A stretch of DNA of 64,000 nt from Aldehydirespirator sp028819505 (GTDB lineage: Bacteria > Actinomycetota > Acidimicrobiia > Acidimicrobiales > Aldehydirespiratoraceae): positions 1,550,001-1,614,000 of the forward strand of contig OZ242297.1 of assembly GCA_965207755.1 (NCBI GenBank). The letters are read 5' to 3'. This document shows, in pieces, positions 49,936 to 59,242 of the stretch. Below the pieces are notes generated by a model. It made no database searches. It had not been told where the DNA came from and saw only the letters and a program-made list of their open reading frames with translations. Within the stretch, counting starts at the first letter, position 1. Each line of letters begins with the position of its first letter. The position numbers were made by a program, and so were the translations under genes.

Positions 49936-51315
49936 TCATTGTCGATCTGACTGCATGGCTACTGCGATCCGGCGGTGGTCGCGCAGCACCTGCTCGGTGC
50001 TTGAGGCTTGAAGCTCGCCGTCCTCGACCACGGGCCGGCCGGCGACGATGGTGTGGCGGGCGGTCACCGGGCCGCAGCGCAGCCATGCCTCTACCGGGTC
50101 GGACCACGCCCCCGCGAAGGCGATGCCGTCGAGGCGCCACACCGCGACGTCGCCGCAGGCGCCTGCCGTCAGCTCTCCGATCTCGCCGGCGCGTCCCAGG
50201 CACTCGGCTCCGCCCCGGGTGGCCATCTCCAGCGCCTCGCGGGCCGTGAAGAGGCTGTCGCGGCCGGCCTGGCCGTCGCGCAGGCGGGCCATGAGCATGG
50301 CGTTGCGGGTCTCGGTCCACATCGAGCCCGAGTCGGCCGACGCCGAGCCGTCGACGCCGAGGCCCACCGGCACCCCCGCGGCCCGCAGCTCCCGCACGGG
50401 GGCCATCCCCGCGCCCAGGATCATGTTGGAGCTGGGGCAGTGGGCCACTCCGGTTCCCCAGCGGCCCAGCCGGGAGATCTCGGCGGGGTTGGGCTGCACG
50501 CAGTGGGCGATCCAGGACCGGTCGGTGCCCCACCCGCAGTGCTCGAAGTAGTCTACCGGGCGCATCCCGAACGTCTCCAGGCAGAAGGCGTCCTCGCCGA
50601 GGTCCTCGGCCAGGTGGGTGTGCAGGCGAACGTCCAAGCGTTCGGCCAGCTCCGCGGTGGCAGTCATCAGCTCCGTCGAGACCGAGAACGGCGAGCACGG
50701 CGCCAACCCGATCCGCACCATCGCACCGGGCGAGGGGTCGTGGTGGACGGCCACCAGGCGCTCGGACTCGGCCAGGATCACGTCGTCGGTCTGCACGGCG
50801 GAGTCGGGGGGCAGCCCGCCGTCCTTGACGCTGAGCGACATGGATCCCCGGGTGGGGTGGAAGCGCACGCCCAGGTCGGCCGCGGCCGCGATCTCGGCCG
50901 AGATCAGGTCGCCGCCGCCGGCGGGATGGACGTAGAGGTGGTCGGTGCTGGTGGTGCATCCGCTCAGGGCCAGTTCGGCCAGCCCCACCCAGGCCGACAC
51001 ATGGGCGGCCTCCTCGTCGAGCCGGGCCCACAGCGGGTAGAGCGTGCGCAGCCAGTCGAACAGGTTGCCGTCGAGGGCAGGCCGGAAGGCTCGGGTCAGG
51101 TTCTGGTAGAGGTGGTGGTGGGTGTTGACGAGACCGGGCGTCACCAGGCAGTCGGCGGCGTCGACGGTGCGGGCAGCGCCGGCGGGCTCGGCACCGGCCG
51201 GACCCACGTCCGAGACCAGCCCGTCGGTGACCGCCACCCAGCCCCCGGCGATCTCGGTGCGCTCAGCGTCCATCGTCGCCACGAGCCGAGCATTGCGAAC
51301 CAGCAGGTCAGCCAT
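49936..51315 (-). CDS. 8-oxoguanine deaminase-like amidohydrolase (cytosine/guanine deaminase group)
   Basis: A 459-residue metal-dependent hydrolase of the TrzN/AtzA-guanine deaminase superfamily. PGLVNTHHHLYQN (near 58-70) supplies H-x-H, HTHLAED near 233 and IAHCVQP near 264 give further ligands, and VGLGVDGSASADSG (near 320) carries the catalytic Asp. CTTSTDHLYVHP and EEAAHVSAWVG-like regions match 8-oxoguanine deaminases, which open purine breakdown by hydrolytic deamination. The ATG at 51315 was preferred (M-A-D-L-L-V-R-N-A-R) over an upstream ATG with a Pro/Gly-rich leader. Confidence 0.85.
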   Translation of the reverse strand: MADLLVRNARLVATMDAERTEIAGGWVAVTDGLVSDVGPAGAEPAGAARTVDAADCLVTPGLVNTHHHLYQNLTRAFRPALDGNLFDWLRTLYPLWARLDEEAAHVSAWVGLAELALSGCTTSTDHLYVHPAGGGDLISAEIAAAADLGVRFHPTRGSMSLSVKDGGLPPDSAVQTDDVILAESERLVAVHHDPSPGAMVRIGLAPCSPFSVSTELMTATAELAERLDVRLHTHLAEDLGEDAFCLETFGMRPVDYFEHCGWGTDRSWIAHCVQPNPAEISRLGRWGTGVAHCPSSNMILGAGMAPVRELRAAGVPVGLGVDGSASADSGSMWTETRNAMLMARLRDGQAGRDSLFTAREALEMATRGGAECLGRAGEIGELTAGACGDVAVWRLDGIAFAGAWSDPVEAWLRCGPVTARHTIVAGRPVVEDGELQASSTEQVLRDHRRIAVAMQSDRQ

Positions 51316-51395
51316 GCCGGAGCCGCCGGCCGGCCGGGAATTGGCAGCGTTTTGCACGCATGGCGTTCATTGTGCTGCCAGTTCGGGCGAGTGCT

Positions 51396-52415
51396 TCAGA
51401 TCTCCCAGTCGGCGAAGGCGTCGATCATCCCCGTGGCGTCCGGCCCCAGCGGGTACAGGATCGGGGTGGTGCAGCCGTTGTCGATGTAGTGGCGCACCTT
51501 GGCGCGGCACTCGTCGGCGGTGCCGGCCGCGCAGAGCAGCTGCACCACGTCGTCGGGCACCAGCTTGGAGGCGGCCTCCACCTGCTCGAGGGTGGCCGGC
51601 CAGGTCAGCACCGAGCCGACCTCGTCGAGCAGCGACTGCGACACGCCCGAAGCCTTCATGATGTGGGGCTGCTGGCCCAGGTACTGGGTGATCAGCATGC
51701 GCCCACCGTCGAGAGCCTCGGTCCGCTCTGCCTCGGAGTCGCCGGTGGCCATCGAGCACACGATCAGCTGGGGCCGGTCCAGGTCGTCGACGGTGCGGCC
51801 CGCGCGGGCCGCACCCTCGGCCAGGTGCTCCATGGCCTGCGCGTTGTACTGGGGCGACACCAGGTAGTTGAACACCACGCCGTCGCCGATCTCCCCGGTC
51901 AGGGCCATCATCTTGGCGCCGGTCGCTCCGATGTAGATGGGCACGTCCTTGGGCCGGCGCTCCTGCTGGACGTAGTCGAGCTCCACCCCGTCGAACCGCA
52001 CGAACTCGCCCTGGAACGTGACGGTCTGGTCGTTGAGGAGGCCCCGGCACGCCTCGACGATCTCCCGCATCGCCTTCAACGGGCGCACCCGGCTCACGCC
52101 CACCTTCGACGCCAGCGGCTCCCACCAGGCGCCGATGCCGAGCAGGATGCGGCCCGGCGCCAGGTCGTCGAGGGTGGAGAAGGTGGAGGCCAGCCGGGCC
52201 GGGTTGCGGGTCCAGCAGTCCACCACGCCGCTGCCCACCTTGATCGTGTCGGTGACCGCGGCGATGGCGGCCATCGGCACGACTGCGTCGCGCACCAGCC
52301 GGGAGTCGGCCTGCCACACGGCGTCGAAGCCCTTGGACTCGGCGTAGCGGGACAGCTCCATCGACTCGGCGAGGGTGTGGGCGTCCTGGATGTAGAGGGC
52401 TACGGGCTGGGGCAT
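51396..52415 (-). CDS. LLM-class F420-dependent oxidoreductase
   Basis: A 339-residue luciferase-like TIM-barrel protein. P-Q-P-V-A-L-Y-I-Q begins the first strand, GSGVVDCWTRNPARLA and LDDLAPGRILLGIGAWWEP are the conserved F420/FMN-contacting segments, and VPIYIGATGAKMMALTGEIG is the family's hallmark second half. It most likely uses coenzyme F420 (actinobacterial MER/FGD-like branch), consistent with an F420-making host. The substrate is unknown. It lies between two amidohydrolase genes of the purine-type cluster on the same strand. Confidence 0.88.
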   Translation of the reverse strand: MPQPVALYIQDAHTLAESMELSRYAESKGFDAVWQADSRLVRDAVVPMAAIAAVTDTIKVGSGVVDCWTRNPARLASTFSTLDDLAPGRILLGIGAWWEPLASKVGVSRVRPLKAMREIVEACRGLLNDQTVTFQGEFVRFDGVELDYVQQERRPKDVPIYIGATGAKMMALTGEIGDGVVFNYLVSPQYNAQAMEHLAEGAARAGRTVDDLDRPQLIVCSMATGDSEAERTEALDGGRMLITQYLGQQPHIMKASGVSQSLLDEVGSVLTWPATLEQVEAASKLVPDDVVQLLCAAGTADECRAKVRHYIDNGCTTPILYPLGPDATGMIDAFADWEI

Positions 52416-52441
52416 TTCGTCTCCTAATGCGGCTCTGCCGA

Positions 52442-53548
52442 CTACGGCACCTGTTCGAGCTTTGCGAACAGTCTGGCGGCGGCTTCGGCGGCTTTGGCTC
52501 TGATCTCGGTGGCGTCCACCCGGGTCGGCCGGCCGTCGCGCAGCACGGTCTCGCCGTCGACCGTCACTTCCAGGGGCCGGACGCCGGTGGTGAAGGCCAG
52601 CGACCACGGGTCCATGCGGTCATACGACCAGACCACGGTGTCGTCGAGGGCCTCGGGGAACAGTCTCCAGCCGGCCTCCAGCCAGCTCCACGCCGTCTCG
52701 GGGGTGGCGGTCACGTCGTCTTCGCGGTGGCGCACATAGGCCACCCGGAACTCGTCGAGCATGGCCGCGCCGATCCCGTCGGTGCCCAGAGCCACCAGGT
52801 TGGACCGGCCCGCGGGCCGGGCGTAGCCGACCCGGTTGTTCATGTTCGAGCGGGGGTTGTGCACTATCGTGCCCGGAAGGTCGCGGTCGAGGTGAACGGC
52901 GTGGACCACCAGCCAGTCGTCGCGGGCCAGCTGCTCCAGGCGGTACCCGGCCTCGAGGTCCGCGGTGCCCTCCGACACGTGGATGTGGACGCCGGCGCCG
53001 CGGTCGGAGGCCAATCCCGCGGCCGCCTCCAGCGTCTCGTCGGAGCAGGTGAACGCGGCGTGGACGCCGACATGGCCCCGCCCGCCGGCTCGAAGGAACC
53101 GGTCATTCTCGACGAGACCCGCTCGGGCGCCGGCCGATCCGTGCCTGTCGGTCACCCCGTAGGCGCAGTCGACCCTCACTCCGACTTCGGCGCAGGCCTC
53201 CGCGATCACGTCCAGCGACCCTTCGATGGCGTTGGGGGATTCGTGGTGGTCGATGATGGCGGTGGTGCCCGACTCCAAGGCCTCCAGCGCGCCGAGCTTC
53301 GCCGACCACTCGATGATGTCGAGGTCGAGGGCCCGGTCCAGGCGCCACCAGACCAGCTCCAGGATCTCCAGGAATCCCGTGGGGGTGCGGGGCGGCGCGG
53401 GCATGCCCCGGGCCAGGGCGGAGTACAGGTGGTGATGGGCGCACACCATCCCCGGGGTGGTGCGGGCCGCGTCGCCGGACCCCGTCAGAGCGGGCTCCGA
53501 CCCTGCTCGGGCCGCGTCCGGGCCCGCACCGGCGCCGGGCGGGCTCAC
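52442..53548 (-). CDS. SsnA-like amidohydrolase lacking the N-terminal beta domain
   Basis: A 368-residue amidohydrolase resembling the SsnA-type aminohydrolases found with molybdenum hydroxylase genes. PGMVCAHHHLYSALARG brings the H-x-H metal ligands already near residue 35, whereas complete family members have ~50 extra N-terminal residues forming a small beta-sandwich; here that part is replaced by a Gly/Ala/Pro leader. VHIHVSEG, VVHAVHLD and ALGTDGIGAAM supply the other ligands and the catalytic Asp. The GTG start overlaps the stop of the xanthine-dehydrogenase-like gene, so production is coupled. Confidence 0.8.
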   Translation of the reverse strand: MSPPGAGAGPDAARAGSEPALTGSGDAARTTPGMVCAHHHLYSALARGMPAPPRTPTGFLEILELVWWRLDRALDLDIIEWSAKLGALEALESGTTAIIDHHESPNAIEGSLDVIAEACAEVGVRVDCAYGVTDRHGSAGARAGLVENDRFLRAGGRGHVGVHAAFTCSDETLEAAAGLASDRGAGVHIHVSEGTADLEAGYRLEQLARDDWLVVHAVHLDRDLPGTIVHNPRSNMNNRVGYARPAGRSNLVALGTDGIGAAMLDEFRVAYVRHREDDVTATPETAWSWLEAGWRLFPEALDDTVVWSYDRMDPWSLAFTTGVRPLEVTVDGETVLRDGRPTRVDATEIRAKAAEAAARLFAKLEQVP

Positions 53549-56226
53549 GATTGGGGTACTACCGGCTGGTGAGTGTTGATGGGCAGGCGGTTGCGCCACT
53601 GGCCGTCCACCTGGCGCATGGCCTCGGCCACCGCTCCGGCGGTTGGCACCAGTCCGATCTCGCCCACGCCCTTGATGCCGTAGGGCGAATCGGGCTGGGG
53701 TGTCTCGACGAGGATCACGTCGACCGGCGGCATGTCCTTGGCCCTGATGATGTCGAGCCCTCTCAGGGTGTCGAAGCGGGGCCGGCCGTCGGCGTCGCAG
53801 GGGAAGTCCTCGCTCAATGCGTAGCCCAGGCCCATGTGGACGCTGCCCTCGATCTGGCCCTCGCACAGCAGCGGGTTGACGGCCCGTCCCACGTCGTGGG
53901 CGGCGACCACCTTCTCCACCTTGCCGGTTGTCGGGTCGGCGATCACCATCTGGGCCGCGTAGCCGAAGGTGGAGTGGATGACCGGGTTCTCCAGGCCGTC
54001 GCTGAGCTTGTTGGTCCAGTCCACCCGGTACTCGCCCTCGTAGTCGACCCCGGTGAGGCAGCCCCCGGCCATGGCCGCCCGGCACGCGTCGGCGACCGAT
54101 CCGGCCCCCATCAGCGTTCCCCGCGAGCCGGTGGTCTGGCCGGCGCCCAACTCCCGGCTGGTGTCGACGTACACCTTGACCTGGTCGGGCCGCACGCCGA
54201 GTTCCTCCACCGCCACCTGCAGGGCCACGGTGTGCACGCCCTGGCCCATCTCGGTCCAGCAGTGGCGCACCTCCACGACGGTGTCGGGGCCGGCCGGGGT
54301 TCCGGCCGGGTGGGCGGCGTCGGCCACGAAATGCACCACGGCCCTGCTGATCTCCTTGAAACCGTTGCCGAGCCCTGAGTTCTTGAGACCCAGCCCGAGC
54401 CCGACGGCCTTGCCGGCCGCGACAGCCTCGTCGTAGGCCGGCTTGATGGCCTCCAGGCAGTCCATGGCGCCGAGGCTGCCGCCGTCCATGATCTGGCCCG
54501 GGCCCCAGACGGCGCCGGGGTACACCGCGTTGCGGCGGCGGATCTCCCAGCCGCTGATGCCCACCGCGTCGGCCAGGCGGTCCAGGGCGCCCTCCATGGC
54601 GAACTGGGCCTGGTTGGCGCCGAAGCCCCGGAAGGCGCCGCAGACGCTGTTGTTGGTGCGGGCCGCCACCGCCTCCACGTCCACCACGGGCACCACGTAG
54701 GGGCCGCAGGCGTGGCCGGCCGCCCGCTCCAGCACCTTCATCCCCACCGAGGCGTAGGGGCCGGAGTCGCCCAGCATCCGGGCCCGCAGGGCGGTAAGCC
54801 GCCCCTCGGCGTCGCAGCCGACCGCCAATTCGATGCGCACCGGGTGACGCTTGGGATGGACCAGCAGCGATTCCTCGCGCGAGAACGTGGTCTTCACAGG
54901 GCGGTCCAGCAGCCAGGCCGCCAGCGCGGTCTGGGTCTGGTTGGAGCAGTCCTCCTTGCCGCCGAAGGCCCCGCCGTTGGCGACCTGCTCGGCCCAGATG
55001 CGGCTGCTGTCGATCCCCAGCACGGCCGCGGTCTGGTCGCGGTCGTCCCACACGCCCTGGCCGCCGGAGTACAGGTCCAGGCCGCGCTCGCCGTCGACGA
55101 CCTTGGGCACGGCCAGCGTCGACTCGGGCTCCAGGAAGGCCTGCTCCACCCGCTGGGTCTGGAACGTCTCCCGCACGACGTGGGCCGACGCGGCAAGCGC
55201 ATCGGACACGTCGCCGCCCCGGGCGTAGGTCGACACCGACAGGATGTTGCCGTCCAGTCCCCACACCGCGTCCTCGGCGCCGTCGGCCACGGCCGCGGCC
55301 GGGTCGGTGATCGGGGGCAGCGGCTCGTAGGCCACGTCAACCAGCTCCGCCGCCCGGCGGGCCGTCTCGCGGCTGTCGGCCACCACCAAGGCCATGATGT
55401 CGCCCAGGTAGGACGTGCGGCCGCCCTCGGGGATGAACACCGGCCAGTCCTTGTGGATCAGCCCGATGCGCAGGTCGCCGGGCACGTCGGCGCCGGTGAA
55501 CACGGCCACCACGCCGGGCTGGGCCTCCGCCCGGCTGGTGTCGATGGACATCACGTCGGCCCGGGCGTGCTCGGCCAGATGCACCGCGCCGTGGAGCATT
55601 CCCGGCGCGGTCATGTCGTCGATGTAGAGCTTGTCGCCCATCGCCAAGTCGGTGGACTCGTAGCGGGCGGCGCGCGAGCCGACCCCTCGAACGACCTCCA
55701 CCGCAGTCCCGTCGGCGCCGACCATACCGTCGGCCCCGGTGGCCAGCATGTCGACCGCGTCGAGGATCTTCAGATAGCCCGTGCAGCGGCAGAGGTGGGC
55801 GCCGAGATGGCGGGAGGCCTGGTCGCGGGTGAGGCCGGCACCCTTGCTGTCGATCAGCGCCTTGACCCGCATCACGATCCCTGGAGTGCAGAAGCCGCAC
55901 TGCACGGCACCGACGGACCCGAAGGCGGCCGCGTAGCGGTGGCGCTCCTCGTCGCTGAGACCCTCGGGTGTGACGATCTCCGCGCCCTGAGCCTTCTCGA
56001 GGGGGATCTGGCACGCCACCCGGGCCTTGCCGTTGAGCAGCACCGTGCAGCAGCCGCACTGGCCCGACGGCGAGCAGCCGTCCTTGGCCGCGATCAGCCC
56101 GAGCTCCTCCCGCAGGGCGGCGAGCAGGTGGGGATGGTCGCCGACGCGCACGGTCGAGCCGTTGCAGACGAACTCCGTCACCGTCGGCGCGGCAGATTCG
56201 GTGCGCTCCTGGAGATCGGTCAACAT
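53545..56226 (-). CDS. Xanthine dehydrogenase-family Fe-S/molybdopterin fusion protein
   Basis: An 893-residue fusion. The N-terminal ~165 residues are the two [2Fe-2S] domains: DGCSPSGQCGCCTVLLNG near 48-65 and CGFCTPG with CRCTGY near 110-150. The rest is the large molybdopterin subunit: GGAFGGKED (near 424), CGAFRGFGANQAQF (near 530), MGQGVHTVALQ (near 660) and the catalytic Glu in GVGEIGLVP (near 854). No FAD-binding subunit is encoded nearby, so electrons must leave by another partner. It resembles XdhD-type enzymes encoded beside SsnA. It probably oxidises a purine or related N-heterocycle. Confidence 0.9.
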   Translation of the reverse strand: MLTDLQERTESAAPTVTEFVCNGSTVRVGDHPHLLAALREELGLIAAKDGCSPSGQCGCCTVLLNGKARVACQIPLEKAQGAEIVTPEGLSDEERHRYAAAFGSVGAVQCGFCTPGIVMRVKALIDSKGAGLTRDQASRHLGAHLCRCTGYLKILDAVDMLATGADGMVGADGTAVEVVRGVGSRAARYESTDLAMGDKLYIDDMTAPGMLHGAVHLAEHARADVMSIDTSRAEAQPGVVAVFTGADVPGDLRIGLIHKDWPVFIPEGGRTSYLGDIMALVVADSRETARRAAELVDVAYEPLPPITDPAAAVADGAEDAVWGLDGNILSVSTYARGGDVSDALAASAHVVRETFQTQRVEQAFLEPESTLAVPKVVDGERGLDLYSGGQGVWDDRDQTAAVLGIDSSRIWAEQVANGGAFGGKEDCSNQTQTALAAWLLDRPVKTTFSREESLLVHPKRHPVRIELAVGCDAEGRLTALRARMLGDSGPYASVGMKVLERAAGHACGPYVVPVVDVEAVAARTNNSVCGAFRGFGANQAQFAMEGALDRLADAVGISGWEIRRRNAVYPGAVWGPGQIMDGGSLGAMDCLEAIKPAYDEAVAAGKAVGLGLGLKNSGLGNGFKEISRAVVHFVADAAHPAGTPAGPDTVVEVRHCWTEMGQGVHTVALQVAVEELGVRPDQVKVYVDTSRELGAGQTTGSRGTLMGAGSVADACRAAMAGGCLTGVDYEGEYRVDWTNKLSDGLENPVIHSTFGYAAQMVIADPTTGKVEKVVAAHDVGRAVNPLLCEGQIEGSVHMGLGYALSEDFPCDADGRPRFDTLRGLDIIRAKDMPPVDVILVETPQPDSPYGIKGVGEIGLVPTAGAVAEAMRQVDGQWRNRLPINTHQPVVPQS

Positions 56227-56378
56227 GCCCCCTCGGCCATGGGCCTACGATACACCATAGCGCCGCCTCCTGGTCAGCACGGCGGGTTCATGCTGAGTCG
56301 ACAGTGCCGCGCCCGGATGCGATGGGGCCGCGCCAGCGCCACAGACGTCCGCAAGAAGGTCGCGACCGTCGGCAAGCT

Positions 56379-56933
56379 CTACGGGTCCGGATGCCGATTC
56401 TCGATGTCATCGCGACTGGGAGTGCCCATTGGGCTCACGTTGTCGGCCAGTTGGCGCAATTCGTGTTGAAGGCGCGGCCCCAACTCAACCCGGTAGGGTG
56501 CAGCGTGAACGGAAGCCGCGTCGACATCTATCCCGGCCATCCGTAGTTGTTCGGTGACCCAGCGCTCCCAGTCATCGTTGTCGTCAAGGTCGAGGATCAG
56601 GATCGCCATCTTGACGATCTCGCGCCCGTTGGCGATCCTCCAACGGCTCGTAGCGGTGTTCGGAGGCCAGTGGCACCAGCCTCGATCATCGCGCAGCACG
56701 ACTCGACGGCCGTCGCTGAGTTCCGCGAACTCCACCGCGTGTAGATGCGGAATCGAAGCCTCGGCCAGTCGGTCACGGCGGTTGCGCAGCATCTTGGCGG
56801 GGATGGGGCCGTAGCCGCCGTCGCGGGGTTGCATGTCTGCGCGCAACTCGACGACATCGGACTCACGTCGTCCCCTGCCGTAAAGTTCGATCACCGCGCC
56901 AATCGCGAGGACTTGGACCACAAGCACACCCAA
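56379..56933 (-). CDS. Hypothetical protein
   Basis: A reading frame of about 184 residues that I do not recognise. The middle part, ESDVVELRADMQPRDGGYGP, RDRLAEASIPHLHAVEFAEL and DGRRVVLRDDRGWCHWP, looks protein-like in composition. The start is doubtful: TTG at 56933 or a GTG two codons on. The overlapping upstream frame (stop at 56891) also looks partly protein-like (RQVRIELTGVVASNRRC, VRWAFNAGELQPERLT), so a single longer gene broken by a frameshift near 56900-56935 is possible. It lies between the molybdoenzyme gene and the sulfite-oxidase-like gene, all on the minus strand. Confidence 0.45.
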   Translation of the reverse strand: MGVLVVQVLAIGAVIELYGRGRRESDVVELRADMQPRDGGYGPIPAKMLRNRRDRLAEASIPHLHAVEFAELSDGRRVVLRDDRGWCHWPPNTATSRWRIANGREIVKMAILILDLDDNDDWERWVTEQLRMAGIDVDAASVHAAPYRVELGPRLQHELRQLADNVSPMGTPSRDDIENRHPDP

Positions 56934-57217
56934 GTCAGTCTCTCGGGTTGCAGTTCACCGGCGTTGAAGGCCCAGCGAACTTCTTCGCAGAATCGTTCTC
57001 GAAGGGTATGTCTACATCGACGATTGCTCGCCACGACACCGGTGAGTTCGATACGCACCTGGCGCGTGTCCGCTTCGGTCGGGGGTGCTTTCCCGTAGTA
57101 GTCGTCGCCCGTGTCAGTCGGTCCGGCGTGTGGTACCGGTGCAGGGATGGGCGTAGGTGTGCTGGCTTCGCTGGCTTCGCTGGCGCCGGCGGCAGGGCTC
57201 AGCGATCCCACGACTAG
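56934..57217 (-). other. Uncertain reading frame upstream of the hypothetical gene
   Basis: This 284-bp stretch has one open minus-strand frame (residues such as TDTGDDYYGKAPPTEADTRQ, then HTLRERFCEEVRWAFNAG) preceded by a Ser/Ala/Pro-rich segment that could be a linker or a degenerate N-terminus. There is no convincing start. It may be the 5' part of the gene annotated at 56379-56933 or simply non-coding. Confidence 0.35.
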
Positions 57218-57221
57218 GGGG

Positions 57222-59003
57222 TCAGGTTTCCGCCGTGACCGTGATGGTGTGCCAGCCCTCGGCGCCGTTGGGGGCGGGATCGACCGGCTCCCCGCCTTGG
57301 GTGATGCCGTCGCCGTCGGTGGCCCGGACCTGGATCCGGTGCCGGCCCTCGCCGGGAGTCCACTCGCGGTGCCACTGCACCCAGCTCTCGTCATCGAGGG
57401 CCTCGCCCAACTGGCAGGGCAGCCATCCCCCGTCGTCGATGTTGACCTCGACCCGCTCGATGCCCCGAGTCGGCGCCCAGGCGACGCCGGCGATCGGGGT
57501 GGTCTGGCCGGCGACGAGGCCGCGGCCGGCGACCGGAACGTCGATGCGGCTCTGGGTCTTCATCGGCCCCTCCTTGGACCAGCCCCGCGGCACCCAGTAG
57601 CCGTCGAACCCGTCCCAGGTGGTGAGGCGGATCTCATCGATCCACTTCACGGCCGACACGTAGCCGTACAGTCCGGCCACCACCAGCCGGGCCGGGAAGC
57701 CGTGGGCGGTCGGCAGGAACTCGCCGTTCATGCCGATGGCCAGGATGGCGTTGCGGCCGTCGTACACCAGCGGGGTCGGGAAGCCGGCCGTCCAGTCGTC
57801 CACCGAGCGGCCCACCACCTGGTCCGCGCCGGCCTTGACCCCGGCCCGGTCCAGCAGCACCGACAGCGGGACCCCCGTCCAGACCGCGTTGCCGACCAGG
57901 TTGCCTCCCACCCGGTTCGACACGCACGACAGGGTGATGACGCAGTCGGAGAGGTCCATGGCCTGGAGCTCGTCGAAGGTGAGCTCGTAGGGATTGTCGA
58001 CCATGCCCCCGATGCGCAGCCGCCAGTCGGCCGGGTCGACCTGCGGCACCCGGCCGAAAGCGGTGTCGATCCTGTAGAAGCTGTCGTTGGGCGTCACGTA
58101 GGACGCGATGCCGGCCACATCGTCGTCCAGCGTGTCGAGCGCGGCCACCTGCACCTCTACGGGCGACCCGGCCGGATGCGGCGCGTCCGCGGCGGCGAGG
58201 GCGGGCTCTGTCGCTGCCACGGCCCCGGTGGTTGTGGGCGGTGCAGTAGTGGCGGCGGTGGCCCTCAGCGTGTTCGTCTCCAGGAACTGCTCCGCGGCCG
58301 ACTGGCCCCGCAACGCCCGGCCCAGGCCGACCATGGCCAGAGCGGCCGCGCCGGCGCCTCCTGCGTACGCGAGGAAGGCCCGCCGCGTCCGCACCCCCCC
58401 AGCAGGCGCAACGACACCGGCGGAAGACTCCGGCGATCCGGGGTACGGCGCCCCCTGGTCCGGCGATCCGGGGTACGGCGCTTCCGGGTCCGGCGGCAGG
58501 GCTGCGGGGGACCCGACAGTTCGCTCAGCCAGGCGGCCGACCAGCAGCAGCGTCGTCCCCGCGGCGAGAGCGGCGGCCGCCAGCCCGACGACCCATGATC
58601 CGGCTGCCGGGCTGATCGGGTTGCGGGCCGCGGCCCAGCCGCCCAGCAGACCGAAGAGCGCGAACCCGGCGAGCGCCGCCCGCGTGCGCCCGCGTGCCGC
58701 GAAGCGCCCCAGCACCCCGCCGAGAACCAGCGAGCCCACGATGATGCCTGCCGTGAGCAGCGTCTTCTGGCTGGCGCCGAAATTGGCGATGCTGAACCTC
58801 ACGACGTCGCCGGGGGTGTAGTCGCTGAGCAGTTCGCTCACCGCCACCACCAACGACGGGATGGACTCCGAGGCGCCCTCCGCCAGTTCGCCGAACGCCA
58901 AGCCGACGGCGGCGCCCGCAGTTCCCGCGAGCGCGCCCAAGAGCGAGGGCACGGAATCGGGTGTGGATGCTGGTTGCTTCCCGGCGGAATCTGGGGCTGT
59001 CAC
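57222..59003 (-). CDS. Membrane-anchored sulfite-oxidase-fold molybdenum oxidoreductase, copy 1
   Basis: A 593-residue protein. Four predicted membrane helices (about 18-42, 80-102, 107-126, 134-158) are followed by a Pro-rich linker and then an internal twin-arginine-like segment, R-T-R-R-A-F-L-A-Y-A-G plus a hydrophobic helix (about 200-222). The catalytic domain follows: YVTPNDSFYRIDTAFGRVPQ, the molybdenum-ligand cysteine in TLSCVSNRVGGNLVGNA (near 357), GYVSAVKWIDEI and a C-terminal Mo-co dimerisation domain (IAGVAWAPTRGIERVEV). The enzyme would face outside, oxidising sulfite or another oxo-acceptor. GTG at 59003 has GAGGAG upstream. A paralogue is at 60288. Confidence 0.88.
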   Translation of the reverse strand: MTAPDSAGKQPASTPDSVPSLLGALAGTAGAAVGLAFGELAEGASESIPSLVVAVSELLSDYTPGDVVRFSIANFGASQKTLLTAGIIVGSLVLGGVLGRFAARGRTRAALAGFALFGLLGGWAAARNPISPAAGSWVVGLAAAALAAGTTLLLVGRLAERTVGSPAALPPDPEAPYPGSPDQGAPYPGSPESSAGVVAPAGGVRTRRAFLAYAGGAGAAALAMVGLGRALRGQSAAEQFLETNTLRATAATTAPPTTTGAVAATEPALAAADAPHPAGSPVEVQVAALDTLDDDVAGIASYVTPNDSFYRIDTAFGRVPQVDPADWRLRIGGMVDNPYELTFDELQAMDLSDCVITLSCVSNRVGGNLVGNAVWTGVPLSVLLDRAGVKAGADQVVGRSVDDWTAGFPTPLVYDGRNAILAIGMNGEFLPTAHGFPARLVVAGLYGYVSAVKWIDEIRLTTWDGFDGYWVPRGWSKEGPMKTQSRIDVPVAGRGLVAGQTTPIAGVAWAPTRGIERVEVNIDDGGWLPCQLGEALDDESWVQWHREWTPGEGRHRIQVRATDGDGITQGGEPVDPAPNGAEGWHTITVTAET

Positions 59004-59242
59004 GGCGGGCTCCTCGGCTGCACGGATCGGTTGTGTCGCCCACTGTCTCGCCCGCCGAGACTGTACACCGTTCCGCGGCCAGAGACGCAGCGGAGCACAC
59101 AGGAGTCGTGCGCGAAGCTCGAGGCCTCGAGCGTGGCCGTGGCCGGGCGACCCGTTGTCGGAGCGGACAGGAGCGCAAGAGTGGGGAACCATGGGCCATA
59201 GTGAACGGATGGAGACCGGGATGCGGCGCCGGTGAAGCACCG

